Shown: positions 54,678 to 63,828, numbered from the stretch's first letter. The stretch is 64,000 bases of DNA from Trinickia dinghuensis (GCF_003367175.1 NZ_QRGA01000010.1:124001-188000), one strand, 5' to 3'. Numbers and translations: made by a program. The notes: a model not told the origin generated them from the sequence alone.

Positions 54678-54998
54678 GTCATGCGGCCCCGACCATTCGA
54701 AAGTCTTACGCAAGGATGGCGAAGACGGATTGGCCGACAATACGTCCAAGCGTACCGTCCGGTCTTCTTCGGTGTTCGCGACAGGGCATGCGATACCCGT
54801 CGCGGAAAACCCAAGCAGTATGGACCGTGATCGCTTAAGGGACGCTTATGGCGCTACGGGGCCATGGCCGAAGAAGCCGATGTCCTGCGTTCGACTGTCG
54901 AAGCGTTCAAGCTCAAGGCGGCTTGACGGCGGGAAACGCCGCCTCGCGGCCGCGCAAGGCATCCGGATAGGGTTCGGCCATGCCCTGCGCGCACCGGA
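54678..54998. other. intergenic region upstream of the efflux operon, with a possible gene tail
   Basis: No intact gene is visible in these 321 bases. They hold the likely efflux promoter on the minus strand, a possible receptor-gene tail on the plus strand, and GC-rich hairpins near 54917-54943 (ggcggc with gccgcc, and ggcg-ggaaa-cgcc). Confidence 0.5.
54855..54926 (+). pseudogene. possible C-terminal remnant of a chemotaxis receptor
   Basis: The 23 codons before TGA read YGAMAEEADVLRSTVEAFKL plus KAA. The ending L-x3-V-x2-FKL is the usual tail of methyl-accepting chemotaxis proteins. There is no continuation upstream with family character. The match is short, so the call is tentative. Confidence 0.25.
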
Positions 54999-56321
54999 TC
55001 AAGCGCGCTCTTTCATCGTCAGCAGTACCGCGCAACCGCTCGCGAGGAGCAAGCCCGTCAGCAGATAGAGCGCATCGTCCATGCTGCCCGTGTGAACCTT
55101 GATCTGACCGATCACCCACGGGCTGACGATGCCGCTCGTAATGCCGATGCTGCTGACGAGCGCGATCCCCGGAGCCGCGGCGGCTTTCGTCAGGCACCGC
55201 GACGGCATCGTCCAGAAGATCGGCAGCGCGGCGAAGATCAAGACGGTCGCGCACGACAGGATTGCGAGCATCGCGGCGAAGCTCGGCAAATGCAGCGTCA
55301 GCAAAACGAGCGCGACGCCGCCTGCAATCGTGCAAAACGCGAAATGCCGGCGACGCTCCCCTGTTCGATCCGAATGCCGTGCGATGGCGATGAGGCCGAC
55401 GATACCCAAGGCATTCGGCACCGTCGTGTACAGGCTGATCGACAGGACGTCGGTGATGCCGAAATCGCGGATCATCAAGGGCATCCAAAAGTTCAGCGTC
55501 AGCGATGCGCACGTCAGCGAAAAGTAAATGAATGCGAGCAGGTACACCTGCGGCGTGCGAAGCGCTTGACGAAGCGCGCCTGCCGCATGCGGATGCCGGC
55601 CGGCGCCGCCCTCTTCTTCCGCCAGCACCTGCGCCACGCGCGCTTTTTCATGCGCGCTGAGCCACGAAGCCTGCGCGGGACCGTCGACGAGCCGCGTCAG
55701 CGCGAACACCCCCAGGACGAGCGCGGGCAGCCCTTCGATCGCGAACATCCACTGCCACCCGGCCAGCCCGAGCGTGCCCGCCATGTCGCGCATGAGCCAG
55801 CCCGAGAACAGGCCGCCCAGCACACCCGCCACGGCCACCCCGGCGAAGAAGACCGAGAGAATCGCCGCCCGGCGCGGCCCCGGGAACCAATAGGTCAGGT
55901 AAAGCACGATGCCTGGGAAGAAGCCCGCCTCGAACACGCCGAGCGCAAAACGCAGTAAATAAAAGTGAGCCGGCGTTCTCACGAACATCGTGCCGACCGA
56001 AGCGATCCCCCACAACAGCATGATCCGGGCGAACGTCCGTCTTGCCCCGAAGCGCGCGAGCAGCATGTTGCTCGGCACTTCGCAAAGGACATAGCCGACA
56101 TAGAAAACGGCTGCACCGAGCCCGTACATTGCATCGTTGAAGCCAAGATCGTGCTTCATTTGCAGTTGCGCGAAGCCGATGTTGATGCGGTCAAGAAAAG
56201 AAACCACGTAGCAAAGAAATAAAAACGGCACGACGCGCAGAGAAATCTTGCGGTATAGCGCGTCGTCGGCCGGCAAAGCTCCGCCCGCCGGCTCGACGGC
56301 GGCGTCGATCGATTGAGTCAT
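54999..56321 (-). CDS. MFS transporter, ACS family
   Basis: This 440-residue carrier has 12 membrane segments and ACS features: YVVSFLDRINIGFAQLQM in segment 1, LARFGARRTFARIML between segments 2 and 3, and LYLTYWFPGPRRAAILSVFF. Relatives move tartrate, phthalate, hydroxyphenylpropionate or other organic anions. It is the last gene of the MBL-hydroxylase-DUF2783-MFS operon, 84 bases after the DUF2783 gene, so it probably imports that pathway's substrate. Confidence 0.85.
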   Translation of the reverse strand: MTQSIDAAVEPAGGALPADDALYRKISLRVVPFLFLCYVVSFLDRINIGFAQLQMKHDLGFNDAMYGLGAAVFYVGYVLCEVPSNMLLARFGARRTFARIMLLWGIASVGTMFVRTPAHFYLLRFALGVFEAGFFPGIVLYLTYWFPGPRRAAILSVFFAGVAVAGVLGGLFSGWLMRDMAGTLGLAGWQWMFAIEGLPALVLGVFALTRLVDGPAQASWLSAHEKARVAQVLAEEEGGAGRHPHAAGALRQALRTPQVYLLAFIYFSLTCASLTLNFWMPLMIRDFGITDVLSISLYTTVPNALGIVGLIAIARHSDRTGERRRHFAFCTIAGGVALVLLTLHLPSFAAMLAILSCATVLIFAALPIFWTMPSRCLTKAAAAPGIALVSSIGITSGIVSPWVIGQIKVHTGSMDDALYLLTGLLLASGCAVLLTMKERA

Positions 56322-56405
56322 GTGTCTCGCTCCAGGAAGTGAGGAAATCGCCTCGGCGTCTGGCGCGCCGATGGGCGGAAACGACGAACGATGAGAGGGC
56401 CGGCC

Positions 56406-56657
56406 TCAAGCAGCCGCGGCCAACGCCTCTTTATCGGGTACGCCAAGCACGCCTTCGCGCACGATGCGCATCGCTTCGGCCAGCGTCGCTTGATCACCGA
56501 CATGGTTAGCGAGCAGCAAGATGAGCTGCGCGTTCGCGCTTTGGCTTTGCGCATCGCTCATATCGCGATGCATGTCGATCAGCGCTTCATAGAAATCGTC
56601 CGGGCGCGTGAGATTGGACTGCAATTTGAGTAGCATGCTGATCTCGCATTCACACAT
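56406..56657 (-). CDS. DUF2783-type small protein
   Basis: The 83-residue protein (76 if started at ATG 56636) carries LTRPDDFYEALIDMHRDMSD and ANAQLILLLANHVGDQATLAEAM, which is the DUF2783 pattern. Members accompany FAD-dependent aromatic hydroxylases of the MhpA type in many proteobacteria. The role is not known; a partner or stabiliser of the monooxygenase is suggested by the constant linkage. It starts 66 bases after the hydroxylase gene. Confidence 0.75.
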   Translation of the reverse strand: MCECEISMLLKLQSNLTRPDDFYEALIDMHRDMSDAQSQSANAQLILLLANHVGDQATLAEAMRIVREGVLGVPDKEALAAAA

Positions 56658-56723
56658 AAATTAGGATTCCTAAATGAGTCGAACGAATCCGATCACTCGA
56701 ATTACGTTCGCATCATCCTCGTT

Positions 56724-58457
56724 TTACACGGTCGCGTTCACACCCAATGCCCGCGCGAGCGCACTTTCCACATCTTCGGCTCGCACTTCCCGCCAACGCG
56801 CGCACACATGCTGGTCGGGGCGCATGAGGTACGTCGTGCCCGGCGTCGCATCGTAGCGTTCGGCCGCGCGGCGTTCGGTATCGCTCAATACCCGTGCGCC
56901 GATCGCCGATGCATCGTCAGCGAGCTTCGGGTGGCTCCGCAACGCTCCGTCGGGCGCCACCACGACTACGTCGATCGGCACGCCGATCGAACGCGCCCGA
57001 TCGATCGCGGCGATCTCGTTCGCGCGGATTCCGTTCTCGGCCGCGAACAGCAGCACCGTGAATCGCCCGCGGATATGCGCGAGCAGCCAGTCCTGCGCAC
57101 CGTCGGCCTGCACCGGCGCGTCGACACAAGCCGTGCCGGGTACAAGACCGCCGTCGAACCGATCCCGGTCCGGCGTGTTCAACGTCGACTCGCGCAGGAC
57201 GGCCGGCACGGAAAGCCGCCCGCTGTTGACGAGCCGCCGCGCGAAATCGTGATGGCGCGCGAGGCTCAGCACGGCATCGCGGAACACATGGCTGACCGGG
57301 CTTTTCGGCGTGATGAAATCGGTCGAGCGCGTCGAATTGAGGATGTTCTCGTCGGCCGCGTATTCGCGTTCGCTCGCATAGCTATCGAGCAGGCCGTCGG
57401 GCGCGCGGCCGCCGAGCACCATCTCGAGCTTCCAGGCGAGGTTTTCCGCGTCCTGAAAGCCGCTGTTCGCGCCGCGCGCGCCGAACGGCGATACGCCATG
57501 CGCCGCATCGCCGGCGAACAGCACGTTGCCGTGGCGGAAGCTGTCCATGCGAAGACACGAGAACGTATAGACGCTGACCCACTCGATCTCGAACTTCACG
57601 TCGGGGCCCAGCAGCGCACGCACGCGCGGGATGACGCGCTCGGGCGCTTTCTCGAGCACGGGATCGGCATCCCAGCCCAGTTGAAAATCGATGCGCCAGA
57701 CGTTGTCGGGTTGCCGGTGCAGCAGCACCGACTGATTCGGATGGAACGGCGGATCGAACCAGAACCAGCGCTCGGTCGGGAAATCGGCTTCCATCTTGAT
57801 GTCCGCGATCAGGAAGCGATCCTTGAACGTGCGGCCGTGGCTTTCGAGCCCGAGCAGATGGCGCATCGGGCTGCGCGAGCCGTCAGCCGCCACCACGTAA
57901 CGCGCATGTAGCGCATATTCACCGTCGGGCGTATCGATCGTCAGCGTAACGGGCGCTTCGCCTTCGCCCGCATCGTCGCGCCGTTCGATCCCGACCACCT
58001 TGTTTTTCCAGCGAATCGTCAAATTCGGCAGTTGCTTCGCGCGCTCGATCAAGAAGCCTTCGACGTAGTACTGCTGAAGATTGATGAACGCGGGCCGCCG
58101 GTGGCCGCTTTCGGGCAGCAAGTCGAACGAATAAACGAGTTCGTCCTTCAGAAACACCTTGCCGACATTCCATCGCACGCCCTTCTCGACCATCGCATCG
58201 CCGCATCCGAGCCGATCGAAGATGTCGAGCGAGCGCTTCGAAAAGCAGATCGCACGCGAGCCGGTCGAGAGGCTGTCGTCGTCGTCGACGAGCACGACGT
58301 CGATCGCGCGCTGCGCCAAATCGATCGCCGTCGCCAGCCCGACGGGGCCGGCACCGACGACGACTACCGGATGGATCCGCCTGGCCGCGCCCGCGCCGCT
58401 CGCCTGCTCCGCGGCCGCGCAATAGTCGAATCGCAAAGTCTGGTAATCGGTTGTCAT
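56724..58457 (-). CDS. FAD-dependent aromatic hydroxylase (MhpA-like)
   Basis: This 577-residue class A flavin monooxygenase has the FAD motif VVVVGAGPVGLATAIDLA (about residues 31-48), the DG region VVAADGSRSPMRHLLG, and the second FAD motif NVLFAGDAAHGVSPFGARGANSG. It also has the C-terminal thioredoxin-like domain found in phenol and 3-(3-hydroxyphenyl)propionate hydroxylases. Such enzymes hydroxylate phenolic rings with NAD(P)H and oxygen. The exact substrate is unknown. It lies 22 bases after the MBL-fold gene and heads toward DUF2783 and a transporter. Confidence 0.84.
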   Translation of the reverse strand: MTTDYQTLRFDYCAAAEQASGAGAARRIHPVVVVGAGPVGLATAIDLAQRAIDVVLVDDDDSLSTGSRAICFSKRSLDIFDRLGCGDAMVEKGVRWNVGKVFLKDELVYSFDLLPESGHRRPAFINLQQYYVEGFLIERAKQLPNLTIRWKNKVVGIERRDDAGEGEAPVTLTIDTPDGEYALHARYVVAADGSRSPMRHLLGLESHGRTFKDRFLIADIKMEADFPTERWFWFDPPFHPNQSVLLHRQPDNVWRIDFQLGWDADPVLEKAPERVIPRVRALLGPDVKFEIEWVSVYTFSCLRMDSFRHGNVLFAGDAAHGVSPFGARGANSGFQDAENLAWKLEMVLGGRAPDGLLDSYASEREYAADENILNSTRSTDFITPKSPVSHVFRDAVLSLARHHDFARRLVNSGRLSVPAVLRESTLNTPDRDRFDGGLVPGTACVDAPVQADGAQDWLLAHIRGRFTVLLFAAENGIRANEIAAIDRARSIGVPIDVVVVAPDGALRSHPKLADDASAIGARVLSDTERRAAERYDATPGTTYLMRPDQHVCARWREVRAEDVESALARALGVNATV

Positions 58458-58479
58458 TCCCTGTCTCCCCTCGCCCCGC

Positions 58480-59439
58480 TCAGTTCTGCAACGCGGCCCA
58501 CATCTCGCGGTCGCGCTCGGCCGTCCAAATGCGCGGATGCACGATGCCGCTCGCTTCGTCGTAGGCCCGCGTCACGTCGAACGGCAGGCAGTGCTCGTAG
58601 ATGAAGACTTGGCCGAACTTGGGATCCATCGCCTCGCGCGTCAACGCCATCGCGCCCTTCAGATCGAGCTTCTGCTTGACCGCTTCGCGGCCCCGGTCGA
58701 GCAGCGTCGTGACGAAATCGCGCGTATAGCCGATCCCCGCTTTCACCTGCGCCGCGCCGACGAGCGCGGGACCGCGTCCGGGCACGAGCTTGTCGGCCCC
58801 CAATGCCTCGAGCGCGTCGAGCGTCGACGGCCAGGCCTCGAGCTGCGCGTCGCCGCAATAGCAAGCGGCGTCGTACTCCACGAGGTCGCCCGAGAACAGC
58901 ACCTTCTGCGACGGCAGCCAGACGATCGTGTCGCCTTTCGTATGTCCCGCGCCGAGATGCATGATCTTGACCTCGAGCTTGCCGAGATGCAGCGTGATCT
59001 CGCGCTCGAACACGAGCGTGGGCCAGGTCAGCCCCGGCACCGTCTCCACGCCCGCGAACAGGCGCGGGAAACGCTCGATCTCCGACTTCATGTCGGCTTC
59101 GCCGCGCTCGACGATCATCTCGTACGTGCCCCGGCTCGCAATGACGTTTTGGGCGCCTTCGGCCGCGTAAGCCGAAGCGCCGAGCACGCGGACCGCATGG
59201 TAGTGCGACAGGACGACGTGCTTGATCGGCTTGTCCGTGACCGTGCGGATCTTGGCGATCAAATCCTGCGCCATCGCCGGCGTAGCGGTCGTATCGACGA
59301 TCAGCACGCTGTCGTCGCCGACGATGACGCCCGAATTCGGATCGCCTTCGGCCGTGTACGCGTAGGCGTTCTCCGAAAGCTGCGTGAAGGTGACCTTCTT
59401 TTGCTCGAGATCGGCCTGCGATGCGAATGCTTTTGCCAT
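58480..59439 (-). CDS. MBL-fold hydrolase-like protein with altered metal site
   Basis: This 319-residue protein has the metallo-beta-lactamase fold: an N-terminal sheet with VIVGDDSVLIVDTTAT, the motif VVLSHYHAVRVLGA, then LGAGHTKGD and VLFSGDLVEYD. The usual HxHxDH becomes H79-Y-H81-A-V-R84, so the Asp and last His of the second metal site are missing while the later His and Asp are kept. It may bind one metal or act as a lactonase or thioesterase with changed chemistry. It is the first gene of the catabolic operon divergent from the tandem IclR regulator. Confidence 0.8.
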   Translation of the reverse strand: MAKAFASQADLEQKKVTFTQLSENAYAYTAEGDPNSGVIVGDDSVLIVDTTATPAMAQDLIAKIRTVTDKPIKHVVLSHYHAVRVLGASAYAAEGAQNVIASRGTYEMIVERGEADMKSEIERFPRLFAGVETVPGLTWPTLVFEREITLHLGKLEVKIMHLGAGHTKGDTIVWLPSQKVLFSGDLVEYDAACYCGDAQLEAWPSTLDALEALGADKLVPGRGPALVGAAQVKAGIGYTRDFVTTLLDRGREAVKQKLDLKGAMALTREAMDPKFGQVFIYEHCLPFDVTRAYDEASGIVHPRIWTAERDREMWAALQN

Positions 59440-59627
59440 GGTTGTCTCGCTGATGGGGGGCGCCTAAGACGCCATACGTGAATACGCGAGAGCGGCACGA
59501 TGCGCACGGTGGATACGCCGTGCTGCCGGGACTGCGTCTCGCTCCAAAGTTTTATCAACGCCGCGCACGGAGTACTGAATGCTCAGTACTGATCCGGCCG
59601 GCCTCGGTCATGTACCGAGTCGAGACC

Positions 59628-59657
59628 ATAGTAGGCTTCGTCCAATCACTTTGTCAA
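59628..59657 (-). promoter_or_regulatory. sigma-70-type promoter of the MBL-hydroxylase operon
   Basis: On the minus strand, -35 TTGACA (59652-59657) and -10 TACTAT (59628-59633) are separated by 18 bases. The -35 overlaps that of the divergent regulator promoter, so the two should compete. Confidence 0.6.
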
Positions 59658-59679
59658 CAGCAAATACATTTGCTATAAC
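59651..59679 (+). promoter_or_regulatory. sigma-70-type promoter of the tandem-IclR gene
   Basis: TTGTCA (59651-59656) and TATAAC (59674-59679) are separated by exactly 17 bases. The spacer is almost filled by a palindrome, so a bound protein would block the polymerase. The transcription start is expected near 59686. Confidence 0.65.
59659..59674. promoter_or_regulatory. 16-bp perfect palindrome, candidate operator of the tandem IclR protein
   Basis: AGCAAAT-AC-ATTTGCT lies between the -35 and -10 of the regulator's own promoter and next to the -35 of the operon promoter. This placement suggests autorepression and control of the divergent operon by the same protein. Confidence 0.6.
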
Positions 59680-59747
59680 CAAATAACATTTCACCGACGG
59701 CCCGTTTCGTCGGATAAGATCACCGCTTTGGATTTCTAGAGGCCCGC

Positions 59748-61400
59748 TTGCCCACGCGTCCCCATCCCCCCGCCGAAAGCCGAGCATCGCGCGGCGTGCA
59801 GAGCGTCGAAGTCACCGGCAAGCTGCTCGATGTCCTGGCACAGCGCGGCAGCGTCAGCCTGGCGGCGCTGGCGGCGGCCGCCGGCATCGCGCCGGCGCAA
59901 GTGCATACCTACCTCGTCAGCCTGGCGCGGCTGGGACTCGTCAAGCGCGACGCCGCGTTAGGCGATTACGAGCCCGGGCCGTTGTCGCTGCGTCTTGCGC
60001 TGCGCTCTCTCGAGCATCAACCGGCGTATCGCGCCGCAGTGGCCGAGGTCGCGTCGCTCGCCGAGCGTTCGGGGTGCTGCATCGCGATCTGCACGGCGGG
60101 CCCGCACGGCCCGGCGATCGTTCATTACGAGAACGCCGGCACGCCGCTGCACGTCAATCTGCATGTGGGATCGGTGATGTCGCTGACTGCCACGTCGACG
60201 GGACGCGTCTTCTCCGCGTTCTTGGGGAAGGAAGCACGGCGCGCGATGCAGCCTGGAAAGGAAGGGAAGCAAGAAGACGGCGAGACGTTCGAGCGCGGAC
60301 TCGAACGCATCCGTTCGCGGGGTATCGAGCGCGGCATCGACGCGCCCACCCCGTCGATCAGCAGCATGAGCGTGCCGATCTTCGATACAGCCGGCGCATT
60401 GCAATTGACGCTGACGGCCATCGGCCCGTCGAGCACGATCGATGTCGAATGGAATGGACAGGTGGCCGAGGCCCTGCGCGCTTCGGCGCGCCGGATCGAA
60501 GATGCCCTGCGCAACCCGCCGCCGGACGAGCGGATCGATCGCACTGGGGTGTGGAATATCGAACCCGGTTCGGAAGACACCGGGCAGCGCGGCATTCGCA
60601 CGCTCGACACCACGGGCGAACTGCTCGCCGCACTCGTACGCGCATCTCACCCGTTGATCTTACGCGACCTCGCAGCGGCTGCCGCCATGCCGGCGGCCAA
60701 GGCGTTTCCGCATTTGGTGAGTCTGCTCGGCATCGGGCTGCTCGCGCGCGACGAAGCCGGCGCGTTCAATACAGGCCCGCTCGGCTTGCAACTCGGATTG
60801 ACGGCGCTGCAACGGCAAGCGCCCGAACGCGATGCCGAGCACGAGATCGCCCGTCTTGCCTCGGAGACGGGGCTCACGGTCGCCGCCGCCGTACTCGGCC
60901 CGCTCGGGCCCACTGTCATTCGGCTGGAGGAATCGGCGCAACCCGTTCACATCAGTTTGCGCGCCGGTACCGTCGTCTCTCTGCTCAATACCGCGATAGG
61001 ACGCGTGTTCGCCGCCTATCTCGGCGACGAGCCGCTCGCGGACATGCTTGCCCTCGAACCGCTGCGTCTCGCGGGCTCGTCGACGAACGAAATCGGGATC
61101 GCCACGGGTAAAGGCAACGACGGCAAAGAAAAGAAACCGGAGAAATCGATCGGCAATCCTAACGAATCGATGTTCGCACGGATTCGCCGAGAGGGAATCG
61201 ACCGCGCGCTAGGCGCGCCGATTCCGGGCATCGATGCGCTCGCGGCGCCCGTATTCGACCATACGAACACGGTGCGCCTCGTGCTCGCGCTGATCGGAAC
61301 GACCGGCACCTTGGACAGCGCCGACACGGCCTTGCCGGCCGCGCAAGCGCTGCTGCGAGCGACACGTCAATTGTCGTGGCGGTTGGGGTGGGCGCCGTAG
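59748..61400 (+). CDS. tandem IclR-type regulator (two complete modules in one chain)
   Basis: This 550-residue protein is about twice the family length. Module 1 (about residues 15-255) has a helix-turn-helix (VSLAALAAAAGIAPAQVHTY) and an effector domain with LHVNLHVGSVMSLTATSTGR. Module 2 (about 285-545) repeats both (LILRDLAAAAAMPAAKAFPH, then VHISLRAGTVVSLLNTAIGR). The modules are clearly homologous but diverged, so this is an old internal duplication. It is divergent from the MBL-hydroxylase operon and probably controls it. The start is TTG 59748 with a modest ribosome site. No frameshift separates the two halves. Confidence 0.82.
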   Translation: MPTRPHPPAESRASRGVQSVEVTGKLLDVLAQRGSVSLAALAAAAGIAPAQVHTYLVSLARLGLVKRDAALGDYEPGPLSLRLALRSLEHQPAYRAAVAEVASLAERSGCCIAICTAGPHGPAIVHYENAGTPLHVNLHVGSVMSLTATSTGRVFSAFLGKEARRAMQPGKEGKQEDGETFERGLERIRSRGIERGIDAPTPSISSMSVPIFDTAGALQLTLTAIGPSSTIDVEWNGQVAEALRASARRIEDALRNPPPDERIDRTGVWNIEPGSEDTGQRGIRTLDTTGELLAALVRASHPLILRDLAAAAAMPAAKAFPHLVSLLGIGLLARDEAGAFNTGPLGLQLGLTALQRQAPERDAEHEIARLASETGLTVAAAVLGPLGPTVIRLEESAQPVHISLRAGTVVSLLNTAIGRVFAAYLGDEPLADMLALEPLRLAGSSTNEIGIATGKGNDGKEKKPEKSIGNPNESMFARIRREGIDRALGAPIPGIDALAAPVFDHTNTVRLVLALIGTTGTLDSADTALPAAQALLRATRQLSWRLGWAP

Positions 61401-61405
61401 CGATG

Positions 61406-62725
61406 TCAAGCCGCGGCTCGATCCTCTCGCGCCGAGCCCGGCACCGGCTTGTGCTTCGGCTGTTCCTCTCCCGGCACGGGGCGTCCGAAAATCGCGCCGA
61501 ACAAGCCCGTGCGCCACGCGAACAGTAGCAGCATCGTCGACAGCGTCCCCTCGCCGATGACACGCGCCGCCGCCATCCCGATCGCGCCGAAGTGCGGCGC
61601 GAGCAACAAGGCCGACGTCAGATTGGCCGCCGCCGACATCAACCCCGCGATCGCCATGAGGCGGTCCTTCTTGCGCGGCAGCAGGACGTAGAACCCGACG
61701 AACTGGTTGAACGCCGAGAACGGGAACATCCAAGCGAAAGTCTGCATGACGTGCGCGCTGGGCTTGAATGCGTGGCCCAAGATCAGCGGCAGGACATACG
61801 GCGAGAGCACGAGCGCACCGCCCAGCGCGAGAAAGCCGTAACCCATCAGCAACGTCGCACCACGCCGGGTGGTCACGCGCGCGCCGTGAAGATCGTTGTT
61901 CGCGATCTGCCTCGAGATGGTTGGAATGAACACCTGCGAAGCCGGCCCCATCAGACTCAGGCCAATCGAAGCGAAGCGCTCCGCCGCGCCGTAATAGCCG
62001 ACTTGCGTCGGCGTCGACAGCAGGGTCAGCAGATACGTCGACGCCGACGTGAGCACGACCGACCCCGTCGAGTACAGAAACAGCATCGTCGAATCGCGCA
62101 TGAGGCCCGGGATGCCGCGAAACCGCAGTCGCGGCCATCCGAGGTCCTTCACCGTCATCTGGTACGCGATCGCCGTCTGCACGACCCCCGCCACGAGCAG
62201 GCTCACGAGCACCAGCGTCGAATCCGACGGTGCATGCACGAGCGCGAGCACGAGCACGAGGCTGATCAGGAAGCCGATCACCTCGATAATGATCGGCGTG
62301 CGAAAGTGCTGCCGTCCTTGAAAGAGCCAGCTGACGTTGCATCCGTTGAGCACCCCGAGCAGCGTGGCGCAAATGCCGATCAGCGGCCGCTGCGACAGTA
62401 CGGGCGAGCAAAACGTTGCGACCAAGCCGACGGCGGTGAACAACACCCCCATCGACATGCGCGCACTGACATGCAGCGAGAAGATCGCGTTGTGTTCGTG
62501 CTTCTCATGCACTCTCGATGCGTCGCGCATCCCGACGAACGTGAAGCCGAAGCTTACGAGCATCCAGATGACGTTCATCAACGACATGGCCGCGAGCACG
62601 CGGCCGTACTCGGTCACGCCGAGCACACGCCCATAGAACGGGATGACCACCAGGAGGTACAAGTACCTCATGATGTAGCCGACGTACACGAAAACGAGTA
62701 CGCGGGTGTTCTCTTTCTTGTCCAT
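61406..62725 (-). CDS. polysaccharide flippase (Wzx/PST family)
   Basis: This 439-residue protein has 12 or more membrane helices and polysaccharide-transporter features: YIMRYLYLLVVIPFYGRVLG near the N-terminus, ISRQIANNDLHGARVTTRRG in the middle, and GAIGMAAARVIGEG near the end. Such flippases move lipid-linked oligosaccharides across the inner membrane. It is downstream of a glycosyltransferase gene on the same strand, so both probably belong to a surface-polysaccharide cluster that continues outside the window. It is convergent with the tandem IclR gene with only 5 bases between. Confidence 0.85.
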   Translation of the reverse strand: MDKKENTRVLVFVYVGYIMRYLYLLVVIPFYGRVLGVTEYGRVLAAMSLMNVIWMLVSFGFTFVGMRDASRVHEKHEHNAIFSLHVSARMSMGVLFTAVGLVATFCSPVLSQRPLIGICATLLGVLNGCNVSWLFQGRQHFRTPIIIEVIGFLISLVLVLALVHAPSDSTLVLVSLLVAGVVQTAIAYQMTVKDLGWPRLRFRGIPGLMRDSTMLFLYSTGSVVLTSASTYLLTLLSTPTQVGYYGAAERFASIGLSLMGPASQVFIPTISRQIANNDLHGARVTTRRGATLLMGYGFLALGGALVLSPYVLPLILGHAFKPSAHVMQTFAWMFPFSAFNQFVGFYVLLPRKKDRLMAIAGLMSAAANLTSALLLAPHFGAIGMAAARVIGEGTLSTMLLLFAWRTGLFGAIFGRPVPGEEQPKHKPVPGSAREDRAAA

Positions 62726-62817
62726 AGCAATATTTCATAGGCCGCCGCCCTTCAAGCGACGAGTACGCCAGGCTTGCCTGCTCACCGCATGGGGCCCAGG
62801 CCGGGCACCACGCGAAT

Positions 62818-63828
62818 TCAGTGCGCAGCGCTGCTTCGGCGTGCTAGCGGATTGGAAATGAAGCGCACCACGTAGTTGGAAAGCGGTGCGTACGGAACGA
62901 GGCACAGGCACGACAAGCCGATCGTGCCGACTTTTTTCGCCACACCCCAGAAGGGGTTCGCCACGATCGAGTGCAGGTAGTTGCGCGAGTCGAACGCGAA
63001 CCAGCGCCAGCGATCGATCAGCGGGGCGCCATAAACCTCGCTGCAGAAAATGGCCTTCTCGTGCGAGAAGTCGTGGAACGACTGTGGCAAGTCGATATTG
63101 AGCCGATTGCGTGCCACGTAGCGCAGTGCGCCCCAACGCGCCGCGTAAGCTTTGGGCGCCTTGTTGTTCTTCTCCGAATTGGCGAACGAAACATCCGTCG
63201 GCGCGGATTTATGGACTCGATAGGCGCCTAACGACAGCGCAATCGAGGCAACTTGACCGACGAGCGCAACGCCGTAGATCGTAAAGAAGTCGGCACCGTA
63301 GCGGCCTTCCGTGGTTTCGGGGATCGGGAAGAACCGGCGCAGCGCGCTCGATTTGTAAGCATTACCCGACGCCGGCGGCGACGGATAGAGCCAGCCTCGG
63401 CGCAGCAGCGTGCCGCAATCGCTCGGCGCATCCGAATGGGGCACCGTCACGCCGGTACCGGTACCGTCTTGGGAAATGACATCGAGCCGAAACTGCACCT
63501 TGGCATAATCGCCGGAATTGAAGCGCTGCATGACTTCGGTCACGGCGTTCGGATACAGCAAATCGTCGGCGTCGAGCAGGATCACGTACTCGGTATCGAT
63601 CTCGTCCAGCGCGCGGTTGTACGCCGAGACTTGCCCGCCGTTCGCTTTCATCACGGAGCGCACGCGCGTGCCGTAGCTCATGATGATTTCACGCGACTTG
63701 TCGGTCGAGCCATCGTCGACGACGAGAACTTGCGTATCGGGATAGTCCTGCGCCAGCGCGGAATCGATGGCGTCGGCAAGAAACCGCTCGTAGTTATAGT
63801 TGCAGATCGCGATCGTGACGGACTTCAT
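62818..63828 (-). CDS. family 2 glycosyltransferase
   Basis: This 336-residue GT-A fold enzyme begins SVTIAICNYNYERFLADAID, has the nucleotide-sugar region VLVVDDGSTDKSREII and the metal motif LLDADDLLYP (DxD-like). It adds a sugar to a growing surface polysaccharide; donor and acceptor are unknown. The C-terminal part contains hydrophobic stretches that may contact the membrane. Start 63828 is supported by aggagtagcgtgccg; an in-frame extension to 63963 lacks a ribosome site and family similarity. The last 172 bases of the window show no further gene. Confidence 0.84.
   Translation of the reverse strand: MKSVTIAICNYNYERFLADAIDSALAQDYPDTQVLVVDDGSTDKSREIIMSYGTRVRSVMKANGGQVSAYNRALDEIDTEYVILLDADDLLYPNAVTEVMQRFNSGDYAKVQFRLDVISQDGTGTGVTVPHSDAPSDCGTLLRRGWLYPSPPASGNAYKSSALRRFFPIPETTEGRYGADFFTIYGVALVGQVASIALSLGAYRVHKSAPTDVSFANSEKNNKAPKAYAARWGALRYVARNRLNIDLPQSFHDFSHEKAIFCSEVYGAPLIDRWRWFAFDSRNYLHSIVANPFWGVAKKVGTIGLSCLCLVPYAPLSNYVVRFISNPLARRSSAAH

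Larger units (their letters stand above)
59440..59747. other. divergent control region of the MBL-hydroxylase operon and tandem-IclR gene
   Basis: No gene is visible in these 308 bases. They contain two overlapping back-to-back promoters, a 16-base palindrome and two direct repeats of agtactga (59571-59578 and 59585-59592), the second inside the 10-base palindrome tcagtactga. Confidence 0.65.
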
